A stretch of DNA of 32,953 nt, from IMG/VR virus record IMGVR_UViG_3300010392_000700, positions 1 to 32,953 of that record; one strand, written 5' to 3'. Positions 9,375 through 16,746 of this stretch are shown here, in pieces; position 1 is the first letter of the stretch, and each line of letters opens with the position of its first letter. The translations under genes and the position numbers were made by a program. Source of the stretch: a virus. A model generated the notes under the pieces. It saw nothing but the letters and a program-made list of their open reading frames with translations, was not told where the DNA came from and did no database searches.

Positions 9375-9409
9375 CTAATTAACCCTATAAATACAGGTGT
9401 TTAAAGGAC
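9375..9409 (-). promoter_or_regulatory. Putative phage late promoter, copy B
   Basis: The minus strand shows GTCCTTTA (9409-9402), 19 nt, then TTAATTAG (9382-9375). It shares AACACCT after the upstream box with copy A, and CATAAAAAAG after the -7 box with copy C. It would drive the portal-connector-tape measure operon. The expected leader is under 10 nt. Confidence 0.65.
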
Positions 9410-9412
9410 AAA

Positions 9413-9639
9413 ATCTAAGTGAGAATTTGCAGGAAACCTGTTCTGTGAAATTAATTTTAATAACTTTCAATAAATCAAGCAATTGCCACCTTAATTTCAA
9501 AACTTTGTGTGAAAAGTCAAAGAAAGAACTCCGCGCCCGCACTGACAAAAAACGCAGCTGCGAGAAAACAGTTTTACGTTATATGCTGTACCAGTCGTGG
9601 GTTACACGATGATGAACAAAGACAAAGAATGATTAAGTA
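9413..9639. other. Non-coding gap between terminase large subunit and portal operon
   Basis: No convincing gene was found in these 227 bases. A self-complementary CGCAGCTGCG at 9553-9562 is followed on the minus strand by TTTTTTG. This could end terminase transcription, but the stem is only 3 bp if a loop is allowed, so it is weak. A packaging signal is conceivable, but nothing in the sequence demonstrates one. Confidence 0.35.
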
Positions 9640-11256
9640 TTAGCTTGGATAGTAGGTTGCTGCACCACCTGATACACCGGCATGAACGGGAGTCTCCTCG
9701 GCTCCTCGCTTGAGTGTATCCATAGCATCGGTAAGGTGTGGCTGCTCTTGTTCAGTTTCGAAATGTTTATGCTCACCACTCTTGTCCTTACCCCATCCAC
9801 GCTTACCAGTATATGAAACTCCTGTTTGTTCCATTGCAGTAATAAGGTCGTAACAATTGTATTTATTATAGCGTGGGTATAATCCTGCCTCTCCTTTAAA
9901 GGATAAGGACCACTTATTGAATCGAATATCGTGATACTCCTGTTTACCCAGGTATATATCTTTAACAGTCCACCCGGCTTTAGATAGTACCTGCATGACC
10001 AAATCCTTATTCGTGTTATTGGATAGCTCACTGCGACGAATAGATGTGGCATCATAGTAATAGATAACCTGGTTATTCTTATTCTTATGTGGCTCGTAGT
10101 ACTGTGCCCACTTACGCAACATATCAATAAACTTAAGGGGAGCCTTAACATACATTGATTTAAGGAACCACAGCTCTTTATCTTCATAGTGTGCCTGACC
10201 GGTTACTAATGAGTTAATGTCGGCATTATGGTCCTCGGCTATAATAAGGGGTACACTCTCATCTATATCGGTATCCTGCCGGCAATCGAGGTTGTTGTTT
10301 ATCTCTTCGAAGTTGTATTCAAACTTATCCAGGAACTCATTATTGAATGATATAGGTAGTATATGGTGTTTATCAGAGAATAGATCATAATAGCCGTGTT
10401 CTACCTTGCCAGGCTTAATGTTCAGTATCGATGTACGAAACTCGAAAGGAGGGAGGGTGCGCTTTTGATCTCGAATATACTTCTCTCCAAGCACCCTTAT
10501 ATTGTCCAATGCCGATGCTTCTGAGTAAAACACCGCATCTTTTCGTAAGAAATTAAGCTCCTTAAGTAAATGGGCCTTTGTTTTAGGATTTCGAGCTGCA
10601 ATATACTTCTTATAAGTGTATAGAATAAGCTCAATTAAACCCTGGTCCACATCTTTGCTTTTATCGAGTATCCATTGTTCAGGTTTACGCACTGGCATAT
10701 CGGTGCAAAATAGCTGACTTTTAAAGCGTGGATTATCAGAAAATTGCTTTATAGTGTAATAAGATCCGGATATTGCCGGTAATGTTTCTGATAATAGGCG
10801 TTGATAGTTCAAAAAGCGAGCTTCATCGCCCACAATCCAATCTAAAGAGTATGAATTTGATGTTCCCAGACGATCTTGTGATATAAGCACCTGAATAGAG
10901 CCATTAAACCATGAAATTGTATGTTGATAATCGCGGGGCTTGATATAAGGTTCATCCCAACCCCATTTTTTAAGCGGTTTTTTACCGATTACAAAATGAA
11001 CATCTTCGACATATCCGAGTAATTTCCACGTATTAATGGTGTTTGGCAATATTTGAGCCAATCCCATTTTATAAGTAGGAAAAACAAAGGCTCCCATTGC
11101 TTTGGGCATTGAAAATATATTATCAATGGTTCGAGGACCTGTTAAACCGTGAGATTTACCCGTTCGACGAGCCCAAACATGATATTCACGATTGGCTTTT
11201 ATATATGCGGCCATTCGCTGCGGTTTATTGAAATATATCTTACGCTTATCGCTCAT
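9640..11256 (-). CDS. terL: Terminase large subunit
   Basis: This 538-aa ATPase-nuclease packages phage DNA into the prohead. The Walker A motif is ARRTGKS (about residues 29-35) and Walker B is DWIVGDE with acidic residues near 144-145. The C-terminal RNase H-like nuclease has candidate metal ligands in IIAEDHN (about D342), YYYDATS (about D402) and HLTDAMD (about D511). The ATG at 11256 is chosen; an upstream TTG would add three residues. The start lies inside the end of the small subunit gene, with an 11-nt overlap, as in many terminase pairs. The motifs make this a firm call. Confidence 0.95.
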   Translation of the reverse strand: MSDKRKIYFNKPQRMAAYIKANREYHVWARRTGKSHGLTGPRTIDNIFSMPKAMGAFVFPTYKMGLAQILPNTINTWKLLGYVEDVHFVIGKKPLKKWGWDEPYIKPRDYQHTISWFNGSIQVLISQDRLGTSNSYSLDWIVGDEARFLNYQRLLSETLPAISGSYYTIKQFSDNPRFKSQLFCTDMPVRKPEQWILDKSKDVDQGLIELILYTYKKYIAARNPKTKAHLLKELNFLRKDAVFYSEASALDNIRVLGEKYIRDQKRTLPPFEFRTSILNIKPGKVEHGYYDLFSDKHHILPISFNNEFLDKFEYNFEEINNNLDCRQDTDIDESVPLIIAEDHNADINSLVTGQAHYEDKELWFLKSMYVKAPLKFIDMLRKWAQYYEPHKNKNNQVIYYYDATSIRRSELSNNTNKDLVMQVLSKAGWTVKDIYLGKQEYHDIRFNKWSLSFKGEAGLYPRYNKYNCYDLITAMEQTGVSYTGKRGWGKDKSGEHKHFETEQEQPHLTDAMDTLKRGAEETPVHAGVSGGAATYYPS

Positions 11257-11857
11257 CTTCGACAATTTCGGCTTCTTCGATGTTGTTTTTCATGTACTTT
11301 TTCTTAAGCTGTTGGGCTTTTTCTTCGCCAATATCTTCAATATCGAGTGTGGTTACATCGGCTGTAAATTCCATTTCCGGCTGTTGGTAATTTGAAGGAT
11401 CCACACCCGTATCTTCTTTATCCAAATTATTGACCTCACCAAGCACTTTCGAAGCATATGAAAGGTTTTTGGTGTCGAAATACTCATTTTTTGTTTCAGA
11501 TTCTTCAAGAAACTTGGTTTCGTGTGATAGTGCTTTTTTTTGCGCTTCGGTAACCATAAAACGAACATATTCTTTGTTCGCTTTCATAAAACTGCCCAGG
11601 AAGAAATGCTCAACGGCTCGAATATCGTTGTAGGCAGTCCAATATTCCACTTCGAACAGTTCTTTTAGCTTATCGGCAAGTACTTTATCGGCAATTAATG
11701 GATCTTCAATTTTATTGGAATAAATCACCATGCACCGCTTTTTAATATCGAGCTGTGCAGGTGTAAATCCGTTGGGATTACTATCAGAACGTAAAAGGCT
11801 CTCATCACTATCAAATAAGTGCTTGAGAACCTTTTCATGTGATTTCAGTACTTTCAT
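11246..11857 (-). CDS. terS: Terminase small subunit (putative)
   Basis: This 203-aa protein should recognise the packaging site and load the large subunit. It has a charged N-terminus, a helical middle (IYSNKIEDPLIADKVLADKL, about residues 46-65) and an acidic C-terminal part ending in EEAEIVEDER. A helical oligomerisation segment and acidic tail fit a small terminase, although a classical HTH was not identified. The main evidence is position: it directly precedes and overlaps the large subunit gene. Its own start overlaps the upstream coiled-coil gene by 4 nt (ATGA). Confidence 0.7.
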   Translation of the reverse strand: MKVLKSHEKVLKHLFDSDESLLRSDSNPNGFTPAQLDIKKRCMVIYSNKIEDPLIADKVLADKLKELFEVEYWTAYNDIRAVEHFFLGSFMKANKEYVRFMVTEAQKKALSHETKFLEESETKNEYFDTKNLSYASKVLGEVNNLDKEDTGVDPSNYQQPEMEFTADVTTLDIEDIGEEKAQQLKKKYMKNNIEEAEIVEDER

Positions 11858-12657
11858 TCAGAGTCTTTTATTTCGGCTTGTCGTTTTGCAAGGTCTGTGA
11901 GCTCTTTTTCCCACTCAGGAATATTTTTTTCACGTCGCTTAATTTTGTTTTTAAGGCTTCTGAGATCTTTGGTGGTAATATCCTTATCCTTAAGCTGCTT
12001 ATTAAACTGATCAATCTCCTTCTTTGCTCTCGGAATGTTGATCTTGACTGTTTCAATTCTCCGTTTGTTTTCTTCGAATTCGTGGAAAACGGAACGTCCA
12101 TCGTCTTTTTTTTTATCAGGATCCAAGTTCTTTGCCCATGCATCAATTTTACCCCATTCGATGTAATTCTCATCTTCCAAATTGGTAATTTCCTGAGTTA
12201 AATCGGAGATATCATCGCCATCTTTGGCCTGTTTAATCTTATTATGCAGCTCTTTCATCTTTCCGAATCGCTCTTTTATTGCAAAAAACACGATTTGAAG
12301 ATCTTCCGGAAGATCCTTTGGATTTAACAATTCGAATTGCTCAACAATTTTAATATGCTTTTGATCGCGTTCGGTAACAACAGGATTTTTGGTTTCTTTC
12401 GTGTCTTTTCCTGTAATAACAACAGGTGCGACTTTAATATCTTTGGCTTCAACTGTTACTTCGGCAGCTTTTTGGCCTTGGATTCGTGCAAGTCGGGCTA
12501 ATTGCTTATGAAGCATATCAAAATGAGCTTCACCAGGCTCGGAAGTTTGTACTTGTTCAAAATATTGAACATAATTATCGTTTTTAAACTGTTTGTACAG
12601 CTTAACACCTTCTAAATATTTGTTTTTAGGTGATTTTAACCAATCGAATATATTCAT
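11854..12657 (-). CDS. Coiled-coil protein coupled to terminase
   Basis: This 267-aa, highly charged protein has an N-terminus MNIFDWLKSPKNKYLEGVKL and long K/E-rich helices from about residue 120 to the end, typical of a coiled coil. No known domain was recognised. It is the first gene after promoter copy C and overlaps the small terminase gene by 4 nt, so it is made together with the packaging proteins. It could be a packaging accessory or terminase partner. This is an inference from context. Confidence 0.65.
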   Translation of the reverse strand: MNIFDWLKSPKNKYLEGVKLYKQFKNDNYVQYFEQVQTSEPGEAHFDMLHKQLARLARIQGQKAAEVTVEAKDIKVAPVVITGKDTKETKNPVVTERDQKHIKIVEQFELLNPKDLPEDLQIVFFAIKERFGKMKELHNKIKQAKDGDDISDLTQEITNLEDENYIEWGKIDAWAKNLDPDKKKDDGRSVFHEFEENKRRIETVKINIPRAKKEIDQFNKQLKDKDITTKDLRSLKNKIKRREKNIPEWEKELTDLAKRQAEIKDSE

Positions 12658-12674
12658 AACGTAACTTTTTTATG

Positions 12675-12709
12675 CTAAGTAAAAGTTTGCAGCTACGTTT
12701 TTAAAGGAC
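12675..12709 (-). promoter_or_regulatory. Putative phage late promoter, copy C
   Basis: GTCCTTTA (12709-12702 on the minus strand), 19 nt, then TTACTTAG (12682-12675). The terminase operon starts 17 nt downstream. The upstream T-run is shared with the preceding terminator. Confidence 0.65.
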
Positions 12710-12710
12710 A

Positions 12711-12736
12711 AAAAAAGCTCCCGAAGTGGGAGCTTT
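12711..12736 (-). terminator. Rho-independent terminator after the secreted 151-aa gene
   Basis: A 9-bp perfect stem (AAAGCTCCC/GGGAGCTTT, 12714-12722 and 12728-12736) with loop GAAGT is followed on the minus strand by a T-run that merges directly into promoter copy C. Confidence 0.85.
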
Positions 12737-12744
12737 AACAGAAA

Positions 12745-13200
12745 CTATACCATGAACCTAAAATTAGGTAAAGGGCATAAGCCCATCACCTCCTTACTAT
12801 TTATTATTTGCATCGAAGCGTGTTTATAATTTTTAGTGGTCAGAGTTGTATTACTTTTCAAGTTTTGTCTAAAGTAATTGGTTCCGTACCATCTTAGTTT
12901 TTCCTTATTGTCAGAAATAGCATAAAGGGCATTTAAACCATCATATTGGCTGTTATTATCCTTACTAAACTCGGGATAATAAACGCCCCATTGTATATCG
13001 CCGGGTGATAAATCCGCCTCTATAATTTGTACAATTAATAAATCCTGATCGGCAACATCAAAAACAACATCGATCGTGCTGTTTACATTGTCGCAAACCA
13101 ATTCGCAATCTTCCGAAATCGGAATACTGTAAACCGGATTATCCGGTAAGAACACCAGAGTAATTACGGCTAATGATAAAAGATAAATGATTTTCTTCAT
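12745..13200 (-). CDS. Secreted hypothetical protein, probable cargo (moron) gene
   Basis: This 151-aa protein has a clear Sec signal peptide: MKK, a hydrophobic core (IIYLLSLAVITLVFL), and a likely cleavage near residue 25 (VYS-IP). The mature part has cysteines near 33, 37 and 143 that could pair in the periplasm. No domain was recognised. It is a single-gene unit: promoter copy D lies upstream and a strong terminator follows 9 nt after the stop. Self-contained units like this between virion operons are typical of morons, cargo genes that often alter the host. A role at the host envelope is inferred. Confidence 0.7.
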   Translation of the reverse strand: MKKIIYLLSLAVITLVFLPDNPVYSIPISEDCELVCDNVNSTIDVVFDVADQDLLIVQIIEADLSPGDIQWGVYYPEFSKDNNSQYDGLNALYAISDNKEKLRWYGTNYFRQNLKSNTTLTTKNYKHASMQIINSKEVMGLCPLPNFRFMV

Positions 13201-13249
13201 TGTCCTTCTTTTTTTTGGTTAAACATTGTTTTTAGTAGTAAATGAATAC

Positions 13250-13284
13250 CAAAGCAAAAACATATATTACGTTAACTAAAGGAC
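13250..13284 (-). promoter_or_regulatory. Putative phage late promoter, copy D
   Basis: GTCCTTTA (13284-13277), 19 nt, then TTGCTTTG (13257-13250). The -7 box is close to the Bacteroidota consensus TAnnTTTG. The leader to the secreted gene is about 42 nt. Confidence 0.65.
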
Positions 13285-13315
13285 AAAAGAAAAGCTCCAC
13301 AAATTGCAGAGCTTT
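13285..13315 (-). terminator. Rho-independent terminator after the DUF4468-type gene
   Basis: A stem AAAGCTC/GAGCTTT (13291-13297 and 13309-13315), extended inward by imperfect G-U pairs, is followed on the minus strand by TCTTTTG, which runs into promoter copy D. Confidence 0.7.
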
Positions 13316-13336
13316 AGATTTATTGTAAGGTTTTAA

Positions 13337-13855
13337 TTACCATTCTTCATTTTGCTTAAAATTATTTTCGATAGTCTCAGTTAAGCGTGTTATTGAGTTA
13401 TAACAAGAAACTTCGGTAATTTCCTTTATCTGTCGCCATGCTTTTTTTGTCATATACATACCACTACAATCTGCTTTCTCTTGATTTATATCGCCACCAT
13501 CGTAACTTTTTCCATGAGCAGAAGTATGATAAAGATCGGTAAACGAATATTTAAAACGACCATCTTTCATCATTATTGTTAAGGTAAAATTTACCCAACA
13601 TTCACCAATCATAAGCGTTGGCGATATATGATAAGCTCCTTTGGCAATTATTTTACCTGTTTCTTTATCGTTTAGTTGAATTACATCTTTAGCAGAGCTA
13701 AAATCTTTTACAAACCATTCACTTGTTGAATTATAAATATCATTTTTTGATATGGTACTATCTTTTAAATACACAACGTCTGTATATTCAAGTGGCTCTT
13801 GAGCATAAGCAAAAACAGCATTTAGAATAAAAATAATTAATAAAATCTTTTTCAT
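13337..13855 (-). CDS. Secreted DUF4468-type protein, probable cargo gene
   Basis: This 172-aa protein has an N-terminal signal peptide (MKKILLIIFILNAVFAYA, cleavage likely before QE). The mature part resembles the Bacteroidota DUF4468 domain, with segments SEWFVKDFSSAKDVIQLND and GKIIAKGAYHI, then WVNFTLTIMMKDGRFKY. The function of this family is unknown and members are exported. A longer reading frame upstream lacks a signal peptide at its start and would run through the promoter, so the ATG at 13855 is preferred. It has its own host-type promoter and a terminator, so it can be expressed separately from virion genes. It may be active in the lysogen. Confidence 0.75.
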   Translation of the reverse strand: MKKILLIIFILNAVFAYAQEPLEYTDVVYLKDSTISKNDIYNSTSEWFVKDFSSAKDVIQLNDKETGKIIAKGAYHISPTLMIGECWVNFTLTIMMKDGRFKYSFTDLYHTSAHGKSYDGGDINQEKADCSGMYMTKKAWRQIKEITEVSCYNSITRLTETIENNFKQNEEW

Positions 13856-13884
13856 ATCATCTATTTTTTTGGGATTAATGCCAT

Positions 13885-13915
13885 CTAAATTAGTAAAAAC
13901 CAAAGAGAACCGCAA
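13885..13915 (-). promoter_or_regulatory. Host-type promoter TTGC-N19-TAATTTAG
   Basis: The minus strand shows TTGC (13915-13912), 19 nt, then TAATTTAG (13892-13885), close to the Bacteroidota -33/-7 pattern. It lacks the GTCC extension of the late class. It would serve the DUF4468-type gene. Confidence 0.5.
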
Positions 13916-13917
13916 GC

Positions 13918-13934
13918 GCACGAGTTTAACGTGC
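13918..13934. other. Inverted repeat next to the cargo-gene promoter
   Basis: GCACG/CGTGC (13918-13922 and 13930-13934) with a 7-nt spacer lies two bases upstream of the -33 element. A second near-palindrome (ATACCC-TG-GGGTAT, 13935-13948) adjoins it. No U-tract follows, so a binding site is as likely as a weak terminator. Confidence 0.3.
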
Positions 13935-13967
13935 ATACCCTGGGGTATTCTTTTCTGAACCTGCGGA

Positions 13968-14177
13968 TCATTCTTCTTTATCTAAATCAGAACCATCATA
14001 GGATTTATTTAGGATTCGTAATTCACGGATTATTGTATTCAACATACCAAGATAGAAACCTATAATAATAGAAACGGAGATCATTGGTACATATAATTTA
14101 AGTGGGAGCAGAACAATATAACAGAACACTGTATAAATTACCCAGGCTTGTAAGTTAAATTTTAATCTTTTATCCAT
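13968..14177 (-). CDS. Small two-helix membrane protein, holin candidate
   Basis: This 69-aa protein has two hydrophobic segments, at about residues 10-28 (AWVIYTVFCYIVLLPLKLY) and 31-48 (MISVSIIIGFYLGML), with a basic N-terminus and a charged C-terminal tail (SYDGSDLDKEE). Small size, two membrane spans and a charged tail fit a class II holin. However, no endolysin gene is adjacent, and many small phage membrane proteins look alike. It follows the glycosyltransferase gene by 5 nt and is likely co-transcribed with it, so a membrane helper for that enzyme is an alternative. Confidence 0.6.
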   Translation of the reverse strand: MDKRLKFNLQAWVIYTVFCYIVLLPLKLYVPMISVSIIIGFYLGMLNTIIRELRILNKSYDGSDLDKEE

Positions 14178-14182
14178 AATTC

Positions 14183-15613
14183 CTAATTATTTAACTCATT
14201 CCACTCCACCGAATTAACCACCTCGGTCTGAATTTCATCCTTAGAATGGCAATTATGGTAAATGGTTTGAGTACGATTGTATTTTTGTGATTCTTTAATC
14301 CATCCTTTCGAATGTTTTAGTAAGAGAATAGGCACGTTTTCGTTATTTGCTTTGCGTGAGAACCAAATATCGGCCATATTAATGGTATCGAAATCCATAA
14401 CGCCAATTCGAAAAGTATCGGTGTGGTATGCTGTTACACCTGTTCCGGATACATGCACAAAAACATCCTGGTTAAGATCTCCTAAACAGGTAAATCCGGC
14501 AGTATGTCCATTGTAATAACTATTTACTGGCATATTGTCAAAAATACGACCGTGCAATCCAACAATATACTTCCGATCGTGCTTCTCGATTTGCTCAATT
14601 AGCTTATTCACATAATCGGATGGGTAAATAAGATCATCATCAACCGTAAAATGGTAGCCTTTAATTTTATCTGCAGTGTAAAATTTTCCCACATCACCCA
14701 AATCGCCCACTTCTTTGGCACTTTCGAACACGCTTATCTTATCATTGTTCAGGAATTCGGGTATATGCGTGAAGTTATTCAGGTAAACATGCAGCTCATC
14801 AACCTGCGGAAGTAAGCTTTTTACTGTTTCTTCCAATGATAATTCACGACTTGGCATTGTTGCAAGCGAAGCTGTAACCTTATCTTTTCGATGGTTCGAT
14901 ATTAAAGGGTGTTTTTTACGCTCGTGAGGGTGCATTACACTTTCGTGTAAACCATGAATAAGCAAGGAATGGCTTACCTGATAAATAGAAGCTCCGGCAG
15001 CAAACAACCTCTCAGAGATCTGTTTACCAACGCCGGAGCTTCGTCCCGGTTTGCCTGACCAGTTTTTATCCACCACGTTAATTTTAAAATCTAAAAACTC
15101 AAAATATTTACGGCCGCAGATATATGCCATATCTACCCATCCGCTTAATATAAAGGTGTAAGAATCGAATTGTATCTTTTTAGGATCTACAGGCACCCAA
15201 ACCGCATGCCCATTTCGTCCGTAATCGTTCAGGATATTTAAACATGCTTTTTTTTCGTCCCGGATAGAATCAAACTTTTGTATGGCACGATCGAAGAAAC
15301 GATCCACCAACTGAATATCATCGGGAATTTGAATAAAATAATCAAATGATTCCGACCTTACCAATTGATAAAACTCATGAATAATGTGATAATAATAGGC
15401 TTTGCCTCGGTGGATATTATCTTCGTAATAGTAAAAATCCTTAAAATATCGCTTTAAATATGCAATAACCTTCGCATAGTTAGCACTTGAACAGTCGTTA
15501 TTAATTAGTAGCTTAATTTGGAAGTTTTTGCCCTGTTTTTTGATTTCTTTTAACAGGTTAAGCAACATTTCGGGTCGCTCATAAGTGGTAATGAATACTA
15601 TAATTTTTTTCAT
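14183..15613 (-). CDS. Tandem GT-A glycosyltransferase
   Basis: This 476-aa protein appears to contain two GT-A-like halves. The first begins MKKIIVFITTYERPEML, a GT2-type nucleotide-sugar binding start, with an acidic pair in IQIPDDIQL near residues 98-99. The second begins around 246 (VTASLATMPSREL) and carries a DDD triad at about 325-327 (FTVDDDLIY), the usual metal-binding position. The frame runs on upstream to a TTG, but that stretch is a palindromic repeat, so the ATG at 15613 is chosen. It lies between capsid and terminase genes. Likely roles are glycosylation of virion proteins or modification of host surface sugars. Donor and acceptor are unknown. Confidence 0.82.
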   Translation of the reverse strand: MKKIIVFITTYERPEMLLNLLKEIKKQGKNFQIKLLINNDCSSANYAKVIAYLKRYFKDFYYYEDNIHRGKAYYYHIIHEFYQLVRSESFDYFIQIPDDIQLVDRFFDRAIQKFDSIRDEKKACLNILNDYGRNGHAVWVPVDPKKIQFDSYTFILSGWVDMAYICGRKYFEFLDFKINVVDKNWSGKPGRSSGVGKQISERLFAAGASIYQVSHSLLIHGLHESVMHPHERKKHPLISNHRKDKVTASLATMPSRELSLEETVKSLLPQVDELHVYLNNFTHIPEFLNNDKISVFESAKEVGDLGDVGKFYTADKIKGYHFTVDDDLIYPSDYVNKLIEQIEKHDRKYIVGLHGRIFDNMPVNSYYNGHTAGFTCLGDLNQDVFVHVSGTGVTAYHTDTFRIGVMDFDTINMADIWFSRKANNENVPILLLKHSKGWIKESQKYNRTQTIYHNCHSKDEIQTEVVNSVEWNELNN

Positions 15614-15649
15614 ACGATCAGGCAAATTAAAAAGCTCTTCAAAAGCTTC

Positions 15650-15719
15650 TGTCATCTCCAACTTGATTGGAGATCTTGATTTAATTAATTTTGAGATTCC
15701 CTTTTTCAAGGGAATGACA
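15650..15719. repeat. Inverted pair of REP-like palindromes
   Basis: Two hairpins face each other: ATCTCCAA/TTGGAGAT (15654-15661 and 15667-15674), preceded by TGTC, and ATTCCCTT/AAGGGAAT (15696-15703 and 15708-15715), followed by GACA. The outer TGTCAT...ATGACA ends are inverted. This layout matches dispersed REP/BIME-type repeats (TGTCATTCC...GGGAAT) common in bacterial chromosomes. It fills the gap upstream of the glycosyltransferase start. Confidence 0.65.
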
Positions 15720-15760
15720 AGAAAAAAGCTTCGATCTAAGCCGTGACTTAGATCGAAGCT
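15720..15760 (-). terminator. Strong rho-independent terminator after the capsid operon
   Basis: A 14-bp perfect stem (AGCTTCGATCTAAG and its complement, 15727-15740 and 15747-15760) with loop CCGTGA is followed on the minus strand by TTTTTTC. It ends the operon a few bases after the 79-aa gene, so the glycosyltransferase needs its own promoter or readthrough. Confidence 0.9.
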
Positions 15761-15766
15761 GAATGG

Positions 15767-16006
15767 TTATTTTTTATCATCACCTTTAGGCTCTTTCAAA
15801 CCAGGCTTTTCGATTTGTGGTTTTTCAACCTGAATAGTTTTCTCCGGCTTCGATCGAATGGTCTTACCTTCTTCTAAAATAATATAAGGACAACCTTCTT
15901 TTGCCAGTTCCTGAGCGAGTTTTTCTGATATATTATCTAACTGAATTACTCCACGACCTTTAAAGTCGGCTCGTTTAGGTGCATTTGGTGCTAATTTAAA
16001 AGGCAT
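15767..16006 (-). CDS. Small basic protein of the capsid operon
   Basis: This 79-aa protein (MPFKLAPNAPKRADFKG...) has a folded N-terminal half containing ISEKLAQELAKEGCPYIILEEG (about residues 26-47). The tail is rich in K, P, E and Q with PEKTIQVEKPQIEKP-type repeats, probably disordered. The middle segment resembles small proteins encoded next to capsid genes in Bacteroidota phages. It follows the membrane-segment virion protein by 7 nt and ends just before a strong terminator. A head completion or decoration role is possible but not shown. Confidence 0.6.
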   Translation of the reverse strand: MPFKLAPNAPKRADFKGRGVIQLDNISEKLAQELAKEGCPYIILEEGKTIRSKPEKTIQVEKPQIEKPGLKEPKGDDKK

Positions 16007-16013
16007 GCTTCAA

Positions 16014-16700
16014 TTAGCTTAAAGGTGCAACTTGTCCAGCACTTAAAGGAATAGCACCATCGTAACGTAATCCTGCAGCTGAGCTTTCGGCTTCGAACGA
16101 AAGGGTTAAACCTTTCTTCTCGGATCCCGAATACTTAGGATTCAAATAACAAGGGAATCCATCGGTACCGATTAACTCACGCTCACCATTCTCTTCCACT
16201 ATAATTAAATATCCACGTGCATTGTTAAACTTACGCGCCATAGCTTTAACCTGATCCGAAGATCCTGGTAAGAAAATCTCACCTTTATTACTATGAGCCT
16301 TACTATCTCGTTCGCCAATAGGCTCAGGTGAGAAAGTAACCGAAGTACAATACATTTGAATAAAGAATTTAGCATCTTCCATAACAAAAGTGCCTGTGGC
16401 ATGACTTGCTTCTTCGGCAGTTGTAGGAGCAAGGTTCATTTGTGGAGCTGTAGCAACATGACTCGCAGGCGCCCAATACACTTTCTTTTTATAGTCGGCC
16501 ATATTATCGGGCTCATCGGCATACAGAATATCACCATAAGTAAATCCCACTGCCAAAACACCTACAGGTGTGGTGGCAACCATTCCCATTACAAAAAAGC
16601 TAGCTACAATCCCAAACTGCGTTAATGTGTTTACTTCAAATTCGAAGCCAACGGCTGTTCCTAAGAAGATGGACAATATTAAAATTCGAATTATTTTCAT
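16014..16700 (-). CDS. Virion structural protein with N-terminal membrane segments
   Basis: This 228-aa protein starts at the ATG at 16700; a TTG three codons upstream is less likely. Residues 1-57 hold two hydrophobic segments (KIIRILILSIFLGTAVGF and FGIVASFFVMGMVATTPVG). From about residue 68 (MADYKKKVYWAPASHVATAP) the sequence resembles a soluble head or tail-tube protein of Bacteroidota phages. It continues with FFIQMYCTSVTFSPEP and NNARGYLIIVEENGERELIG, and ends in an S/A-rich tail. The gene follows the major capsid gene after a hairpin. The membrane part is unexpected for a virion protein. It may be removed by proteolysis, or initiation at the internal ATG may bypass it. Confidence 0.65.
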   Translation of the reverse strand: MKIIRILILSIFLGTAVGFEFEVNTLTQFGIVASFFVMGMVATTPVGVLAVGFTYGDILYADEPDNMADYKKKVYWAPASHVATAPQMNLAPTTAEEASHATGTFVMEDAKFFIQMYCTSVTFSPEPIGERDSKAHSNKGEIFLPGSSDQVKAMARKFNNARGYLIIVEENGERELIGTDGFPCYLNPKYSGSEKKGLTLSFEAESSAAGLRYDGAIPLSAGQVAPLS

Positions 16701-16721
16701 GATTTTCAATTTAAAGATGAA

Positions 16722-16741
16722 GCGGGGTATCGCTACCCCGC
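16722..16741 (-). other. Intercistronic hairpin after the major capsid gene
   Basis: A perfect 8-bp stem (GCGGGGTA/TACCCCGC) with loop TCGC lies just past the capsid stop. The minus strand after it reads TTCATCTTTAAA, without a proper U-tract. It is more likely an attenuator or mRNA-stabilising hairpin that favours capsid expression than a full terminator. Confidence 0.6.
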
Positions 16742-16746
16742 AAAAA

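Noticed and set aside
9397-9612. Plus-strand 71-codon frame in the gap after terminase
   Set aside because: It begins inside the promoter motif, has low-complexity Lys/Ser-rich sequence and no promoter or partner gene.
9633-10187. 184-codon minus-strand frame inside the terminase gene
   Set aside because: It overlaps the essential nuclease domain in another frame and reads like a shadow translation rich in I, T and R.
13968-14177. Confident holin call
   Set aside because: Only the two membrane segments support it and no endolysin is near, so it is recorded as a candidate.
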